Part shown: positions 52,496 through 62,020 of the stretch, piece after piece
Layout: every line of letters begins with the position of its first letter
Numbering within the stretch: the first letter of the stretch is position 1
Assembly: GCA_965232615.1 (NCBI GenBank)
Contig: OZ246985.1
Location: 1,364,001 to 1,428,000, forward strand
Reading direction: 5' to 3'
DNA length: 64,000 nt
Source: UBA2779 sp965232615
GTDB taxonomy: Bacteria; Spirochaetota; Spirochaetia; DSM-2461
Position numbers and translations under genes: made by a program
Notes under the pieces: generated by a model
Told to the model about the DNA's origin: nothing
Database searches by the model: none
Seen by the model: only the letters and a program-made list of their open reading frames with translations

Positions 52496-52848
52496 TGCAG
52501 ATAATCGGAAGGATGAAATGCCGGAACACGAAGAAATGCCGGCTTTGGTTTGACCAGAGAGGAATAAAGTACCATTTTGTTGACCTTGAAAAACGAGATC
52601 TGAGTCAGGGTGAATGGCAGGCTGTCGCGGCCGGGCGGAATTGGGATGATTTAATAAACCGTAGTGGAAAGGCATGGGAAAAGCATCAACTGGCCTGGAA
52701 GGATTACAATCCCCGGGATGAATTGATGGATGATTCCGCTTTGCTCAAAACTCCGGTACTGAGGGAGGGGCGAATGGTTGCGGTTGGTTATGACCCAGGG
52801 GCATGGGAAAAGGTTCTGCAGATGATTAAATCAGGGGGGGGGAAATGA
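52495..52848 (+). CDS. ArsC/YffB-family thioredoxin-fold protein
   Basis: The 117-residue product has the family layout MKCRNTKKCRLWFDQRGIKY (Cys at the arsenate-reductase position), HFVDLEKRDLS and a C-terminal LKTPVLREGRMVAVGYDPG. These proteins are thioredoxin-like; some reduce arsenate with glutathione, others (YffB, Spx-like) act differently. No ars genes are nearby, so arsenate reduction is not supported by context. It overlaps tyrS by one base and the next gene by four. Confidence 0.8.
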   Translation: MQIIGRMKCRNTKKCRLWFDQRGIKYHFVDLEKRDLSQGEWQAVAAGRNWDDLINRSGKAWEKHQLAWKDYNPRDELMDDSALLKTPVLREGRMVAVGYDPGAWEKVLQMIKSGGGK

Positions 52849-54779
52849 GCAGGGATGCACAGAATTTCTATAAAACAATGCTCTCAGTCTGGGATAGTAT
52901 GGACATGGCTAATGATCAAACAGCAGATTCAGCCCATAAGTTTTTGAGAGCACTGGCAGGTGTTCAGGAAGCGAATAATCTGGAGAATATTTTCCGTGAT
53001 GCGGTCAATGTATTGCATGCTGAGTTTGATAATGCACCGAAAGATAGAAAAGAAGCATTATTGAACCTTCAGCAATTGATTGACGGCGGAGATGCCACGG
53101 AAAAAACCATTGTTCATGCTGTGTGGAGGGCTTTTTTTCCTGAGGCTCTTCATCTCGATGATAACCCGGAAAAACAAATTGAACTGTTGCGCAGGAGTCG
53201 GCGGATTGATGTCCACAAGCTTGTTGATGATCCCATTGATGATGTTCCAGACCAGATTGTATTTACTTCCAATGTTCTTCTTTCTCCGCCTGTTCCCAAC
53301 AGGGATTCTGATGCCAATGAAGAAGTGAAGACGATTGTCCAGGGTGCTGATGAGGTCAATAAGGAATCTCAACAGTACTGGTATGATCATCCTATACCTA
53401 TTGGTATTCCTCCGCAGAATGATGAAGTGGTGTATGGATTGAAGGGAATGGCTCAAACTCTTGCTTTTGAGAAAAAACGAGGTACGGCTCGTTCATCGGA
53501 TCGGCTGACCATGCTGCTTTCCGTGTCCGTTACTCACAGCGGCCTTCATTGTTGGGCAGGACCCTGGCTCAAGGCGCAACTGGCAGGAGTGGCGAAAGAG
53601 AGATTTGAGGGATTGGATGTTTTTGCCTTTACGGAGGTGGATACGGATAAGATCGTCGATGTACTGGTTCCCTGGCTGGACAATCCTGATGACGAAGCTG
53701 CACTGAGGAAGACTTTTGGAGTTGATGGGGAATATGGACGGCATTATTCCTTTTTGAAGGCCATGCCGGCTCTCTGGGCCATTTTGGATAACCCAAATAT
53801 AAAGGCCACATTCAAAATTGATCTGGATCAGATTTTTCCTCAGGAAGTTCTCACAGAGGAAACAGGAAAAAGTGCGTTTGAACATTTTAAGACTCCTCTC
53901 TGGGGAGCCCTGGGAAAAGATGTATCCGGACAGGACGTTGAGCTTGGCATGATTGCCGGAGCTCTGGTGAATGAAAAGGACATTTCTGATGGATTATTCA
54001 CACCGGACATCCCATGGCCTTCCGATCTTCCTCAGGGCGGTGAGTTCTTATTCTTCAAACAGAGACCCATGGCGGTATCCACTCGCGCGGAACTCAATAC
54101 CCGTAATGGAGATGTCGAACCCATATACCGTATACATGTTACGGGCGGAACAAATGGTATCCGACTGGATGCTCTGCGATGCCACCAGCCTTTTACTCCC
54201 AGCTTCATTGGAAGGGCTGAAGATCAGGGTTACCTTCTCTCAGTTCTTACGAATCGACGGGAACGGGCATCGTTACGGTATGTCCATGCTTCTGGATTGA
54301 TTATGCGTCATGATAAAGCCGCCTTTGCCGGTGATGCGGTAAAGGCAGGAAAAGCCGGTTCCTATGTTGGAGACTTAATCCGGATACTTGTATTCAGTGC
54401 CTATGCCGGTTTCCTGCCCGATGGACCTGAAAAGATCAAGAGATTAATAGATCCCTTTACTGGATGCTTTGTAACACCCCTTCCCATAACACTTGTGATG
54501 CTGAGTCTGGCCCTGCATCTTCTAACCCCGAGCAATGAGGACGGTCGAAAAAGCATTCTTTCCCTTGCCAATATACGGCTGCCGGATTGGGTAAAAAACT
54601 ATGACAGAAAATCTACATCGTTGAAAAGCATATGGCATCAGGAGAAGCGTGGATGGAATGCTTATTATACAGCCCTCAATAACCTGGAAGCTGCAGTGCA
54701 GGCAGAGAGCGATGAAGCTCATCACACATCCAGACGATTTAAGGAAATTGTAAAGAACTGCAGAATAACTGACAAATGA
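52845..54779 (+). CDS. large protein of unknown function, possibly glycosyltransferase-like
   Basis: The 644-residue protein has no signal peptide or clear membrane segment. Residues about 1-130 are helical. The middle contains SVSVTHSGLHCWAGPWLKAQ, then ATFKIDLDQIFPQEVL with a D-x-D, TPLWGALGKD, and GLFTPDIPWP. Further on, DALRCHQPFTPSFIGRAEDQ has an Asp after a Gly-Arg-Ala-Glu, a layout seen in GT-A glycosyltransferases. The resemblance is from motif order only and is tentative. It lies in a tight run between an ArsC-like gene and ylqF (4-base overlaps on both sides). Confidence 0.65.
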   Translation: MSRDAQNFYKTMLSVWDSMDMANDQTADSAHKFLRALAGVQEANNLENIFRDAVNVLHAEFDNAPKDRKEALLNLQQLIDGGDATEKTIVHAVWRAFFPEALHLDDNPEKQIELLRRSRRIDVHKLVDDPIDDVPDQIVFTSNVLLSPPVPNRDSDANEEVKTIVQGADEVNKESQQYWYDHPIPIGIPPQNDEVVYGLKGMAQTLAFEKKRGTARSSDRLTMLLSVSVTHSGLHCWAGPWLKAQLAGVAKERFEGLDVFAFTEVDTDKIVDVLVPWLDNPDDEAALRKTFGVDGEYGRHYSFLKAMPALWAILDNPNIKATFKIDLDQIFPQEVLTEETGKSAFEHFKTPLWGALGKDVSGQDVELGMIAGALVNEKDISDGLFTPDIPWPSDLPQGGEFLFFKQRPMAVSTRAELNTRNGDVEPIYRIHVTGGTNGIRLDALRCHQPFTPSFIGRAEDQGYLLSVLTNRRERASLRYVHASGLIMRHDKAAFAGDAVKAGKAGSYVGDLIRILVFSAYAGFLPDGPEKIKRLIDPFTGCFVTPLPITLVMLSLALHLLTPSNEDGRKSILSLANIRLPDWVKNYDRKSTSLKSIWHQEKRGWNAYYTALNNLEAAVQAESDEAHHTSRRFKEIVKNCRITDK

Positions 54780-55609
54780 GTCTCATCCAATGGTTCCCCG
54801 GCCATATGGCTGGAAGCAGAAGAATCATATCGGAAAATCTCAAACGGGTTGACGTTGTTATTGAAGTCCTGGATGCCAGAGCCCCTGGAGCCAGCCGTAA
54901 TCCCCTTCTAGAGCAAATGACCCAGTTCAAACCTCGATTGATTGTGCTGAATAAAGATGATCTGGCTGATTCAGCCATTACAGCTCTTTGGTCAGAAGCA
55001 TTCGAAAAGGATGGGAAGGTTTTACCTGTAAGAGTTTCAGGCATGCGAAAAAAAAGTTTATCCTCCATTCCTCCGGTATGCAGGAAGCTTTGCGAGGGAA
55101 AGTCCTGGCTGGCTCGCCGCCCTGTCAGGGCCTTGATTGTTGGTATACCCAATGTGGGTAAATCAACAATTATCAATGGACTGGCAGGGAGAAGGAAGGC
55201 TGAAGCCGGAGCTGCTCCCGGTCTCACACGCCATCTGAACCGTATCCCTATAAGCCGTCAGTTTGAGTTATTCGATACACCGGGTTTACTCTGGCATAGA
55301 TTTGAGAACCCACAAACAGGCATTGTACTATCGGCTCTGGGAGCTATCAAGGAAACAGTTTTACCGGAAGAAGAAGTTACAAGAAAAGTCCTTGTGTATC
55401 TAGCTAAACACTACCCGAAACCTCTTGCCAATCGCTATAAACTGACTGATATACCTGAAAATTCCTATGAGCTGTTGGAACTTATCGGCCGGAAGCGGGG
55501 TTGCATTGCAGCTGGAGATACTATTGATATTTCACGCATCTGTCAGATGGTTCTCAAAGATATCCGGGAAGGAAAATTCGGGCGCATCAGTCTGGAGCGA
55601 CCAGGTTAA
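54776..55609 (+). CDS. ylqF: ribosome biogenesis GTPase YlqF/RbgA
   Basis: The 277-residue protein shows circularly permuted GTPase motifs: IQWFPGHMAGSRR, then LNKDDLAD (G4), then GIPNVGKSTIINGLAG (G1) and FDTPGLLW (G3). RbgA promotes late 50S assembly near the L16 and L27 sites. Length and motif order are normal. It ends the glyS-tyrS run and converges with the next gene. Confidence 0.95.
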   Translation: MSLIQWFPGHMAGSRRIISENLKRVDVVIEVLDARAPGASRNPLLEQMTQFKPRLIVLNKDDLADSAITALWSEAFEKDGKVLPVRVSGMRKKSLSSIPPVCRKLCEGKSWLARRPVRALIVGIPNVGKSTIINGLAGRRKAEAGAAPGLTRHLNRIPISRQFELFDTPGLLWHRFENPQTGIVLSALGAIKETVLPEEEVTRKVLVYLAKHYPKPLANRYKLTDIPENSYELLELIGRKRGCIAAGDTIDISRICQMVLKDIREGKFGRISLERPG

Positions 55610-55620
55610 AAGAGCTGGAA

Positions 55621-56631
55621 TCAGGGTTCCGGTCTTGCCAGTACCTTCCATTCTCCATCTATATCCAGTCCCACAAGAAAAACAAGGAAATCGACTCCGC
55701 TCAAGTCGATGTGTTTAATGTTATTTTCATTTCCCATAAATAAATACATGTCCATATCCGGAGACCATTCCCTGGAAATATCGAACCATTCCGGGAACAT
55801 CCGGGAGAACGTTTCGATGGAGTATATCCTATAGATGAAATGCTTCCTGTAATCCTGAAGAGTTGATATGCCGGGAATGCCTGATGGAAGGGGAAGGCTA
55901 TATTTCTGCCTTGAGCTGCCATCGTCGAGTATACGTATTGTATCGTTTTGTGAACGATAGTATTCGGTCAAGTCACCTGTAATACAGGACTCAATAAATG
56001 TGAGTGAAAATTCCATGGCTGTCTGCAGGCCTGTATTAAAGGGCTGGTTACGATAGTTTTCGGAGTTGATCCTGGGTGCCCGGGTGTAGGCCAGTTGTAC
56101 AGAGGATTCTTCATGACTGGGGCGAATTGACTTTGCCTGCATCTCCCAGACTTCCATCGATATGGCATAGATGGTTCCCTGGAGGGGTATTCGAGGAGAT
56201 GCAATCAGTTTTGCTTCAACGATACTGCGATCCCCTGAGTCAACTAATCGTCTGATATCCTCAAACCAATTACTGTATGAATCATTTTCCTTCTGAACAC
56301 TCTGGGCCCAGTCGTGTGTGAATAGTGAGGTACCTGCCTGATTGAAAATTCTAACCTGGAGTGTAACAGGTCCGCCTGAACTCTGGTGTTCATAGCGGCT
56401 GCGAAGCCGCCAGATCCTGGGTGACTTCTTATTTGTGGAATGAGACTTCACGGTATCCCAGTCAATGACGGCAATAGCGGTCCAGCCCCTGGAGCTGTCC
56501 AGAATCACTGGAGGAGTTTCTGGTCCGCCGAATATTGTCAGTGTATCAGCAAGAATATTCTGGGATTCTTCTGCATGGATTTGAAAAACTGATATGAGAA
56601 TCAGCAGCAGTATAGGGAAGCGATTGTTCAT
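55621..56631 (-). CDS. secreted protein, unknown
   Basis: The start at ATG 56631 follows GAGGT by five bases and gives a signal peptide (MNNRFPILLLILISVFQIHA). The 336-residue product is beta-rich, with RSRYEHQSSGGPVTLQVRIF and ARPEP at the end. A segment PLPSGIPGISTLQDYRKHFI lies near residue 255. I recognise no family. It is a single gene on the minus strand. Confidence 0.65.
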   Translation of the reverse strand: MNNRFPILLLILISVFQIHAEESQNILADTLTIFGGPETPPVILDSSRGWTAIAVIDWDTVKSHSTNKKSPRIWRLRSRYEHQSSGGPVTLQVRIFNQAGTSLFTHDWAQSVQKENDSYSNWFEDIRRLVDSGDRSIVEAKLIASPRIPLQGTIYAISMEVWEMQAKSIRPSHEESSVQLAYTRAPRINSENYRNQPFNTGLQTAMEFSLTFIESCITGDLTEYYRSQNDTIRILDDGSSRQKYSLPLPSGIPGISTLQDYRKHFIYRIYSIETFSRMFPEWFDISREWSPDMDMYLFMGNENNIKHIDLSGVDFLVFLVGLDIDGEWKVLARPEP

Positions 56632-56676
56632 TGAATACCTCAATGAAAATATCGACATTCAGATAGTACTTTGTTA

Positions 56677-56749
56677 GGGCACCTCTAAAAAACCCATTGA
56701 GTTCTTGACTCGATCTTTTCTGCTGCTACTGCGTTGTCAGAATGCTCAC
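56677..56749. mobile_element. MITE-A left-end fragment
   Basis: GGGCACCTCTAAAAAACCCATT at 56677 and the following family sequence (CTACTGCGTTGTCAGAATGC) continue for 73 bp and stop abruptly at 56749. Hairpins and the right end are missing. An alpha-2-macroglobulin remnant begins at the break. Confidence 0.8.
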
Positions 56750-57130
56750 AGGGAAACTCACTCAGATAGTAATTCAGTTCTCCGGCCAGCCCGATGGGGA
56801 GGTAGGACGCTGAAACCTCCAGTTTCCTGAAATCAGGATACATCCTTCGATTTATAGAGATTCTGTCGCTTCCCTGTTTGCGGACTCCACTGATAATCGT
56901 TATCCTGAAGGGAACCAGGGGTCTGACACTCAGGGAGTGAATTGGAGGAGCTTTTCCCGCCGGATGATGCGCTGACAGTTAAATCCTTTGAGAAACAAAC
57001 AGCCATAATCCTCAATGAACCATTGAAGTAATCTGGAACTTTGTAGCGGACGGATCGGGTTTGAGGGCTGGATTCAAGAATTCCTGACCAGAATACAACC
57101 GGAGCCTGACTCTTCTTCCTGATAGTTAAT
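56750..57130 (-). pseudogene. alpha-2-macroglobulin-family remnant
   Basis: Reading leftwards, one frame gives LTIRKKSQAPVVFWSGILES and RYKVPDYFNGSLRIMAVCFS, typical of the domain before the thioester in bacterial alpha-2-macroglobulins. After a stop and frame change near 56830 it gives FRKLEVSASYLPIGLAGELN and YYLSEFP, the lead-in to the thioester motif, which is cut off by the MITE-A fragment. Both ends and an internal part are missing. The full protein would have been a large periplasmic protease trap. Confidence 0.65.
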
Positions 57131-57133
57131 CTA

Positions 57134-58693
57134 TCAATCTTTAGATTGTATAGGTGTCAGAATATCATTGAGATCATTTTGAAAGATGGATGGTATTGTC
57201 ATGATCTTTCTTGTATAGATTTCTCTGCTCTCCTCATTCTCTTCACTTGAAATCTTTTCCAGAAGAAGGGCGGTATTGACATCATTCTCATTGTAGGAAA
57301 AAGCTGCCTTCTCCAACTGAACATATACATCCTTGTGGAGCGTTTTATCTTTTCTATCGATGTAGCTGAGTTTAATAAATCCGGAAAACTCCTCATTAGA
57401 AACGGCTGCAATCTGAAACCTGTCAAGCTTCAACTTTGAAAGAGCCGTCAGCTTTGGTTCCTTGAAAGTTCGGATATTATTCTCAGTAATAACAGCCGCT
57501 CTTGAATTGGTGATAATATAGGACTTAGAACTCCAGCCATTATCTCCACCAGGAAATTCGATATGGATGAAATCAATATTGTCATACTTCATTTCACGTC
57601 CGGTTGTGTAGACAATTTCTCCTATTTCAAGATATTTGTGGGGTATTAAACGCTCATCACCCTGTTCGTCTTTTACCAGTTTTCTGTAAGAGAGTCCCTG
57701 ATAGAGATTAATGGATGGAACTCCTTCACCAGTATAGGTACTCTTATCGTCGAGAGGAGGCCTCAGGGATATTGTTTCTCTGAGAGGTGCATCAAGAGTG
57801 AGAATTTCAGTTTGAATCCATCCAGGATTCTCATCATCGTGAATGACTGGATACCAGTCTGTTGCATCCCCCTCATCCCAGGGATTCACAGCAAGAACCC
57901 GCATTTCTGTCCAGCCTTCAATTCTATCTGAATTTATATCGGGTTCTGTATGGATGCGTCTTTCTGATCCCAGATTGATATTCACATTGAAAATTGAGCC
58001 TGTCGAAATAGCCAGGTTGAAGAAGTCTGATCGTTGTTCAGGATATCTAAAAGCCTTCAAGGTGAGTTGAGCAGCACCAATATCATTGACATTGACTGAT
58101 AATTTATCATATTCAATGTAGAGTGTTTCAGGGTTGGAAATTCTGTCTCCATCGTACCAGGAGAAAGTGATTTGTGCGAATCCATTTTTTTGTCCCTGTT
58201 CAAGGGATACCGCAACAATTTGACCGCCGGGAACAGTTCTATTGACAGGGGTTGTTATCATTGTTTTTTTATAAAGCCATGCTTTTTCGACAACAACGGC
58301 ACTGATGGCATTTTTTGCCAGTCGAAAAGTGGACACCCATCCTGATGTGCCGTCGCTGAGTTCAACTCTGGAATAATCGTAGGAATTGCTACCACTTGTC
58401 AGTTCCTTATCGATTCCAAGGTAAGTTATTTCCGTTCCCATATCCAGTTGATGCAGTGATCCCGATATTGATTTCTCATCCCTGGAATCCCAGACAACCG
58501 CTTCATCTCTGAGTACAACGGCTGGAATATGTAACTCAGTCTCAGGAGGTGACTCTTTGGATTCACTTGATCCTTCCAGGGCACTTGTGGCTTCCAGAGT
58601 CTCATGGTCTGAATCAGTCTTCTCAGAATCCTGACAGGATGTCATTAGCACAATACTAGCGAGCAAAGCTATTTTGCCTAAAAATTGCATCAC
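57134..58693 (-). CDS. lipoprotein with SH3-like domains
   Basis: The 519-residue protein has lipobox MTSC at Cys20 and an acidic linker. At least three SH3b-like modules follow (VVWDSRDEKSISGSLHQLDM with SDGTSGWVSTFRL; RIHTEPDINSDRIEGWTEMR with NPGWIQTEIL; and IGEIVYTTGREMKYDNIDFI with GDNGWSSKSYI). SH3b domains often bind peptidoglycan, so a wall-associated lipoprotein is likely. The end of the gene touches the alpha-2-macroglobulin remnant; whether they were once an operon is unknown. Confidence 0.75.
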   Translation of the reverse strand: MMQFLGKIALLASIVLMTSCQDSEKTDSDHETLEATSALEGSSESKESPPETELHIPAVVLRDEAVVWDSRDEKSISGSLHQLDMGTEITYLGIDKELTSGSNSYDYSRVELSDGTSGWVSTFRLAKNAISAVVVEKAWLYKKTMITTPVNRTVPGGQIVAVSLEQGQKNGFAQITFSWYDGDRISNPETLYIEYDKLSVNVNDIGAAQLTLKAFRYPEQRSDFFNLAISTGSIFNVNINLGSERRIHTEPDINSDRIEGWTEMRVLAVNPWDEGDATDWYPVIHDDENPGWIQTEILTLDAPLRETISLRPPLDDKSTYTGEGVPSINLYQGLSYRKLVKDEQGDERLIPHKYLEIGEIVYTTGREMKYDNIDFIHIEFPGGDNGWSSKSYIITNSRAAVITENNIRTFKEPKLTALSKLKLDRFQIAAVSNEEFSGFIKLSYIDRKDKTLHKDVYVQLEKAAFSYNENDVNTALLLEKISSEENEESREIYTRKIMTIPSIFQNDLNDILTPIQSKD

Positions 58694-58787
58694 TGTTTCC
58701 CCCTCATATAGTAGTTATCAGAATACAGGACTGAGTGAAACATTGCAACCAGGAGATATCTTTCAGACTATTGGTCGGTGAGAGAAC

Positions 58788-59612
58788 TCATGTAGATTTT
58801 TTCAATCCCAGGATTTCCCGTGCTTCTGCGGGTGATGCCACTTCCCGTTCCAGGTCCTTTGCAATTTGAATTACACGGCTAACCAGTATCTTATTGTCCG
58901 CAGGTATGTTTCCGGAATACACAAGAGTATCTTCAAGTCCGGTGCGGACATGGCCGCCCAGTAGAATACCCGCGGTGATCATGGATACATGAGCCTTTCC
59001 AATACCGCATACGGTCCATGTTGAATTTTGAGGGATAATTTCAGTCATGAACAGAAGATTCTTGATAGTTCCCTGAATGGATCCTGGAACGTTCATCACC
59101 ATGTTGAAATGAAGGGAATCTTTGAGAATACCCTTTTTCAATAAGAATGATGCATTGGAAATCATGCCGCAGTCGAAAGCTTCAATTTCAGGTTTTATAC
59201 CATGGGAGTACATTTTTTTAGCCAGTGCGTGAATCAATTGGGGTGAATTTGCATTGACGGAAGACGGGAAATTGGATGAACCGGTGGCCAGACTGGCCAT
59301 CTCAAAGGGCAGATCCAGCATCTGACCCCGGCACTCAATTGAGTTATCCCCCCCTCGTGCTCCGGTTGAACACTGGGTAATTACATCAAGTTGACGGCGG
59401 TGAATCTCGTTAAGAATCGCTTCAAAATACCTACGGTCATGGGTGGGGTTTCCAGACTCATCCCGTGCATGAATATGAGCGATGGAAATACCCTGTTCCA
59501 AACCAGTTTCAATCTGGTCTGCTATCTCAATGGCGGTTATCGGAGTTGATGCATTGAGAGCCTTTGTGGGTATATTTCCAGTCAGTGCCAGAGTTATTAT
59601 AAGTTTGCTCAT
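58788..59612 (-). CDS. BKACE-family beta-keto acid cleavage enzyme
   Basis: I choose ATG 59612, behind GGAGGGAAGG, giving 274 residues starting MSKLIITLALTGNIPTKALN. Family signatures are GISIAHIHARDESGNPTHDR (zinc His residues), QCSTGARGGDN and KPEIEAFDCGMI. BKACE enzymes (such as 3-keto-5-aminohexanoate cleavage enzyme) condense a beta-keto acid with acetyl-CoA to give acetoacetate and a new CoA ester. The gene follows a class III aminotransferase by 28 bases, so the pair may deaminate and cleave the same amino acid. The substrate cannot be read from sequence. Confidence 0.85.
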   Translation of the reverse strand: MSKLIITLALTGNIPTKALNASTPITAIEIADQIETGLEQGISIAHIHARDESGNPTHDRRYFEAILNEIHRRQLDVITQCSTGARGGDNSIECRGQMLDLPFEMASLATGSSNFPSSVNANSPQLIHALAKKMYSHGIKPEIEAFDCGMISNASFLLKKGILKDSLHFNMVMNVPGSIQGTIKNLLFMTEIIPQNSTWTVCGIGKAHVSMITAGILLGGHVRTGLEDTLVYSGNIPADNKILVSRVIQIAKDLEREVASPAEAREILGLKKST

Positions 59613-59639
59613 AATGGAATGCCTTCCCTCCACAGTTAT

Positions 59640-61007
59640 TCACTGGCAGAATTGTTCTAATTTTTCTACACAGCGATTCATTGTCTTCTCAAGTCGATAA
59701 AAGAGCATATCTATTTCTTCGCGAGTGATGTTTATTGGCGGAGCCAGGAGAAAGTGATCGCCGAGATTTCCCGGAGCTGATTCACCGCCAGGGTAGAGTA
59801 CAATGCCTTCTTCCAGACCAATTTCCATCACAAGCTGACTGGCATTGATCGAGGCATCAAATGGTTCCTTTGTCTCTTTGTTTTTGACTAATTCAACACC
59901 AATCATCAATCCTTTACCCCGAATGTCTCCAATCACAGGATTGTCGGCCAGGCTCTTCAACTTCGAAATGAGGTATTCTCCCTGAATCGCCGAATTTTCC
60001 ACATACCCTTCACGCTCGATGATTTCCAGCACCTTGTGTGCAATACCACATGAGAGAGGATTGCCAGCAAAGGTGTAGCCGTGAACAAACACTCCCGATC
60101 CCTTGAGCATGATGGTCTCAAAAACCCTGTCAGAAGCAACAGCGGCACCAATGGGGGTGTAGCCGCAGGATAAACCCTTGGCTAAAGTCATTATATCAGC
60201 CTTAACATCATAATGATCGGAGCCGAATTTTTTACCAGTACGACCAATTCCGGACATCACCTCATCAATGATCAGGAGAATATCATATTTGTCACAGATT
60301 TCTCTCACCATATCAAAGTAGATTTTTGTGGGATGGGCTCCGGGAGCGGCAGCCCCTACTATGGGTTCGGTAATAAATGCCGAAACAGTATCAGGATCCT
60401 GATTAAGAATTTCTTCTTCAAGTACCTGCGCTGCTTTGATACTGGTTTCCTCCAGTGTCTTACAGTTCCAGGGATTTCGGTAGTGGTAGAATTGTTGTAT
60501 TTGAGGAAACCCCGCATTCAATATGGGCCCATAAGGGCGACGGCGACCCCAGACACCAGTCAGGGAGAGGGCTCCCAGTGTGCTCCCATGGTATGCATTC
60601 CACTTTGAGATAATTTTCCATTTCTTTGAATCAATTCCATTGCGTTCCACAAAGTATTGACGGGCCATTTTAAGAGCTGTCTCAATGGCTTCAGATCCAC
60701 CGGAAACAAAGTAGACATGATCAAGGGAACTGGGAGTCCAACTGGATAGTTTTTCTGCACAGTTCTCAATGGAATCCACTGTCCATCTGGAAAGATGGGT
60801 ATAGGCAATTCTTTCTATGTGCTCCCTGGCATAGGCCGCAATTTCCTTGTTGCCATGGCCAATATTCGCAACTGCAGCTCCCGAACATGCATCAATGTAT
60901 GAATGACCTGAATCATCAAACAGGTGAATACCTTTACCGTGTGTGATCCTTGGGTAACTCCAATTCTGATTCCGATAGAATACATTATTCCCAGGAGCCT
61001 GTTTCAT
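59640..61007 (-). CDS. class III aminotransferase
   Basis: The 455-residue PLP enzyme contains IDACSGAAVANIGHGNKEIA, FVSGGSEAIETALKMARQYF, YHGSTLGALSLTG, LIIDEVMSGIGRTGKKFGSD and MTLAKGLSCGYTPIGAA (Schiff-base Lys). It resembles omega- and beta-amino-acid transaminases that transfer a terminal or beta amino group. Cytoplasmic, normal length. It is the first gene of the pair with the BKACE gene, which suggests catabolism of a beta- or omega-amino acid. Confidence 0.9.
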   Translation of the reverse strand: MKQAPGNNVFYRNQNWSYPRITHGKGIHLFDDSGHSYIDACSGAAVANIGHGNKEIAAYAREHIERIAYTHLSRWTVDSIENCAEKLSSWTPSSLDHVYFVSGGSEAIETALKMARQYFVERNGIDSKKWKIISKWNAYHGSTLGALSLTGVWGRRRPYGPILNAGFPQIQQFYHYRNPWNCKTLEETSIKAAQVLEEEILNQDPDTVSAFITEPIVGAAAPGAHPTKIYFDMVREICDKYDILLIIDEVMSGIGRTGKKFGSDHYDVKADIMTLAKGLSCGYTPIGAAVASDRVFETIMLKGSGVFVHGYTFAGNPLSCGIAHKVLEIIEREGYVENSAIQGEYLISKLKSLADNPVIGDIRGKGLMIGVELVKNKETKEPFDASINASQLVMEIGLEEGIVLYPGGESAPGNLGDHFLLAPPINITREEIDMLFYRLEKTMNRCVEKLEQFCQ

Positions 61008-61021
61008 ATTCGGGTTTTCTG

Positions 61022-61666
61022 TTAGTTCTCGGGAGCATTCAATGGCTCACCCTGATTTTCGGGAGGTAGTTTATTTCCTTCTGAACCTACATTTTCTCTG
61101 TCGCTGCTGTTACCGAATTTCATTATCTCCCCCGTATAAGGGCTGTATATATAATCCGGATTAAATTTATTGCCATTTGAATCAATTTTGAAGCTGCCTA
61201 TATCAGGTCCAAACTCAATGGCAGTAATCGATTTACTCCAGATTCGGTTGCTTACCAGTTCGTTGTTAACAGGATCAGATTTTTTATACACTACATATTC
61301 GTCATCCCGCTTAAAGAGACTGTCTGGATTGGCTATAATCATATATTCCTTTCTGATTGAATTATTGGGAGCCAGTATTTCTGATCTTAAAACAATTTTT
61401 CCTTCAAGCCACCATTCTTCTTCATTATCCCATTTGATGATATCCAACCGCTTTATATCATTAATCTCTATATTGCTTTTAACACGTTCCCCATCATCCA
61501 GAATTATAGTAACATTCCACTTTTTGCCAAAGTTGGCGAGGATTTCGTCTACTTTGATGACTTTGGATTTGGTTGTATAGATCACAGCTTTGCCTCTATC
61601 CTCCAATCCATATATATGCAATGCAAGAACACCAGTAAGAAGTAGTAGCATAGTATTTCTTTTCAT
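61022..61666 (-). CDS. secreted protein, unknown
   Basis: The 214-residue product has a signal peptide (MKRNTMLLLLTGVLALHIYG) and a hydrophilic body with EWWLEGKIVLRSEILAPNNS and a Pro/Asn-rich tail. An SPYTGEIMKFGNSSDREN segment lies near the end. No family is recognised. AGGCTC before the ATG is a weak ribosome site. It lies 14 bases before the aminotransferase gene on the same strand, so it may be cotranscribed. Confidence 0.65.
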   Translation of the reverse strand: MKRNTMLLLLTGVLALHIYGLEDRGKAVIYTTKSKVIKVDEILANFGKKWNVTIILDDGERVKSNIEINDIKRLDIIKWDNEEEWWLEGKIVLRSEILAPNNSIRKEYMIIANPDSLFKRDDEYVVYKKSDPVNNELVSNRIWSKSITAIEFGPDIGSFKIDSNGNKFNPDYIYSPYTGEIMKFGNSSDRENVGSEGNKLPPENQGEPLNAPEN

Positions 61667-61764
61667 AAAGAGCCTCCGCCTGTTCCAGAATATAATATAT
61701 AATTAATCATCAAGTTTGTGATTGTCAAGATTGTTACCTTAGATAATCGGAGATTCATGCTATC

Positions 61765-62016
61765 GGGCACCTCTAAAAAACCTTATTTCGTTTTTGACTC
61801 GATCTTTTCCGCCGCTACTGCGTTGTCAAAATACTCAACTAAGCAGGTGCGTACCGCAGGAGCAAAGCTCCGAGGAACGCACCGCCAACCACCTGGCTAC
61901 GCTCCGCTTTTGCCGCCTTGCAAAGAAAGAATTAAATCAGGTGTGTACCGCAGGGCGTAGCCCGAGGAACACACCGCCATTTCGTCAATTTCCTGAAGCT
62001 GTTTTTAGAGGTACCC
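61765..62016. mobile_element. MITE-A copy 7
   Basis: This complete 252-bp copy runs from GGGCACCTCTAAAAAACC to GTTTTTAGAGGTACCC with two hairpins, one GGTGCGT/ACGCACC with GGAGC/GCTCC and one GGTGTGT/ACACACC with GGGC/GCCC. It ends 4 bases before the eda stop codon. The flanks do not show a clear duplication. Confidence 0.9.
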
Positions 62017-62020
62017 TTAA

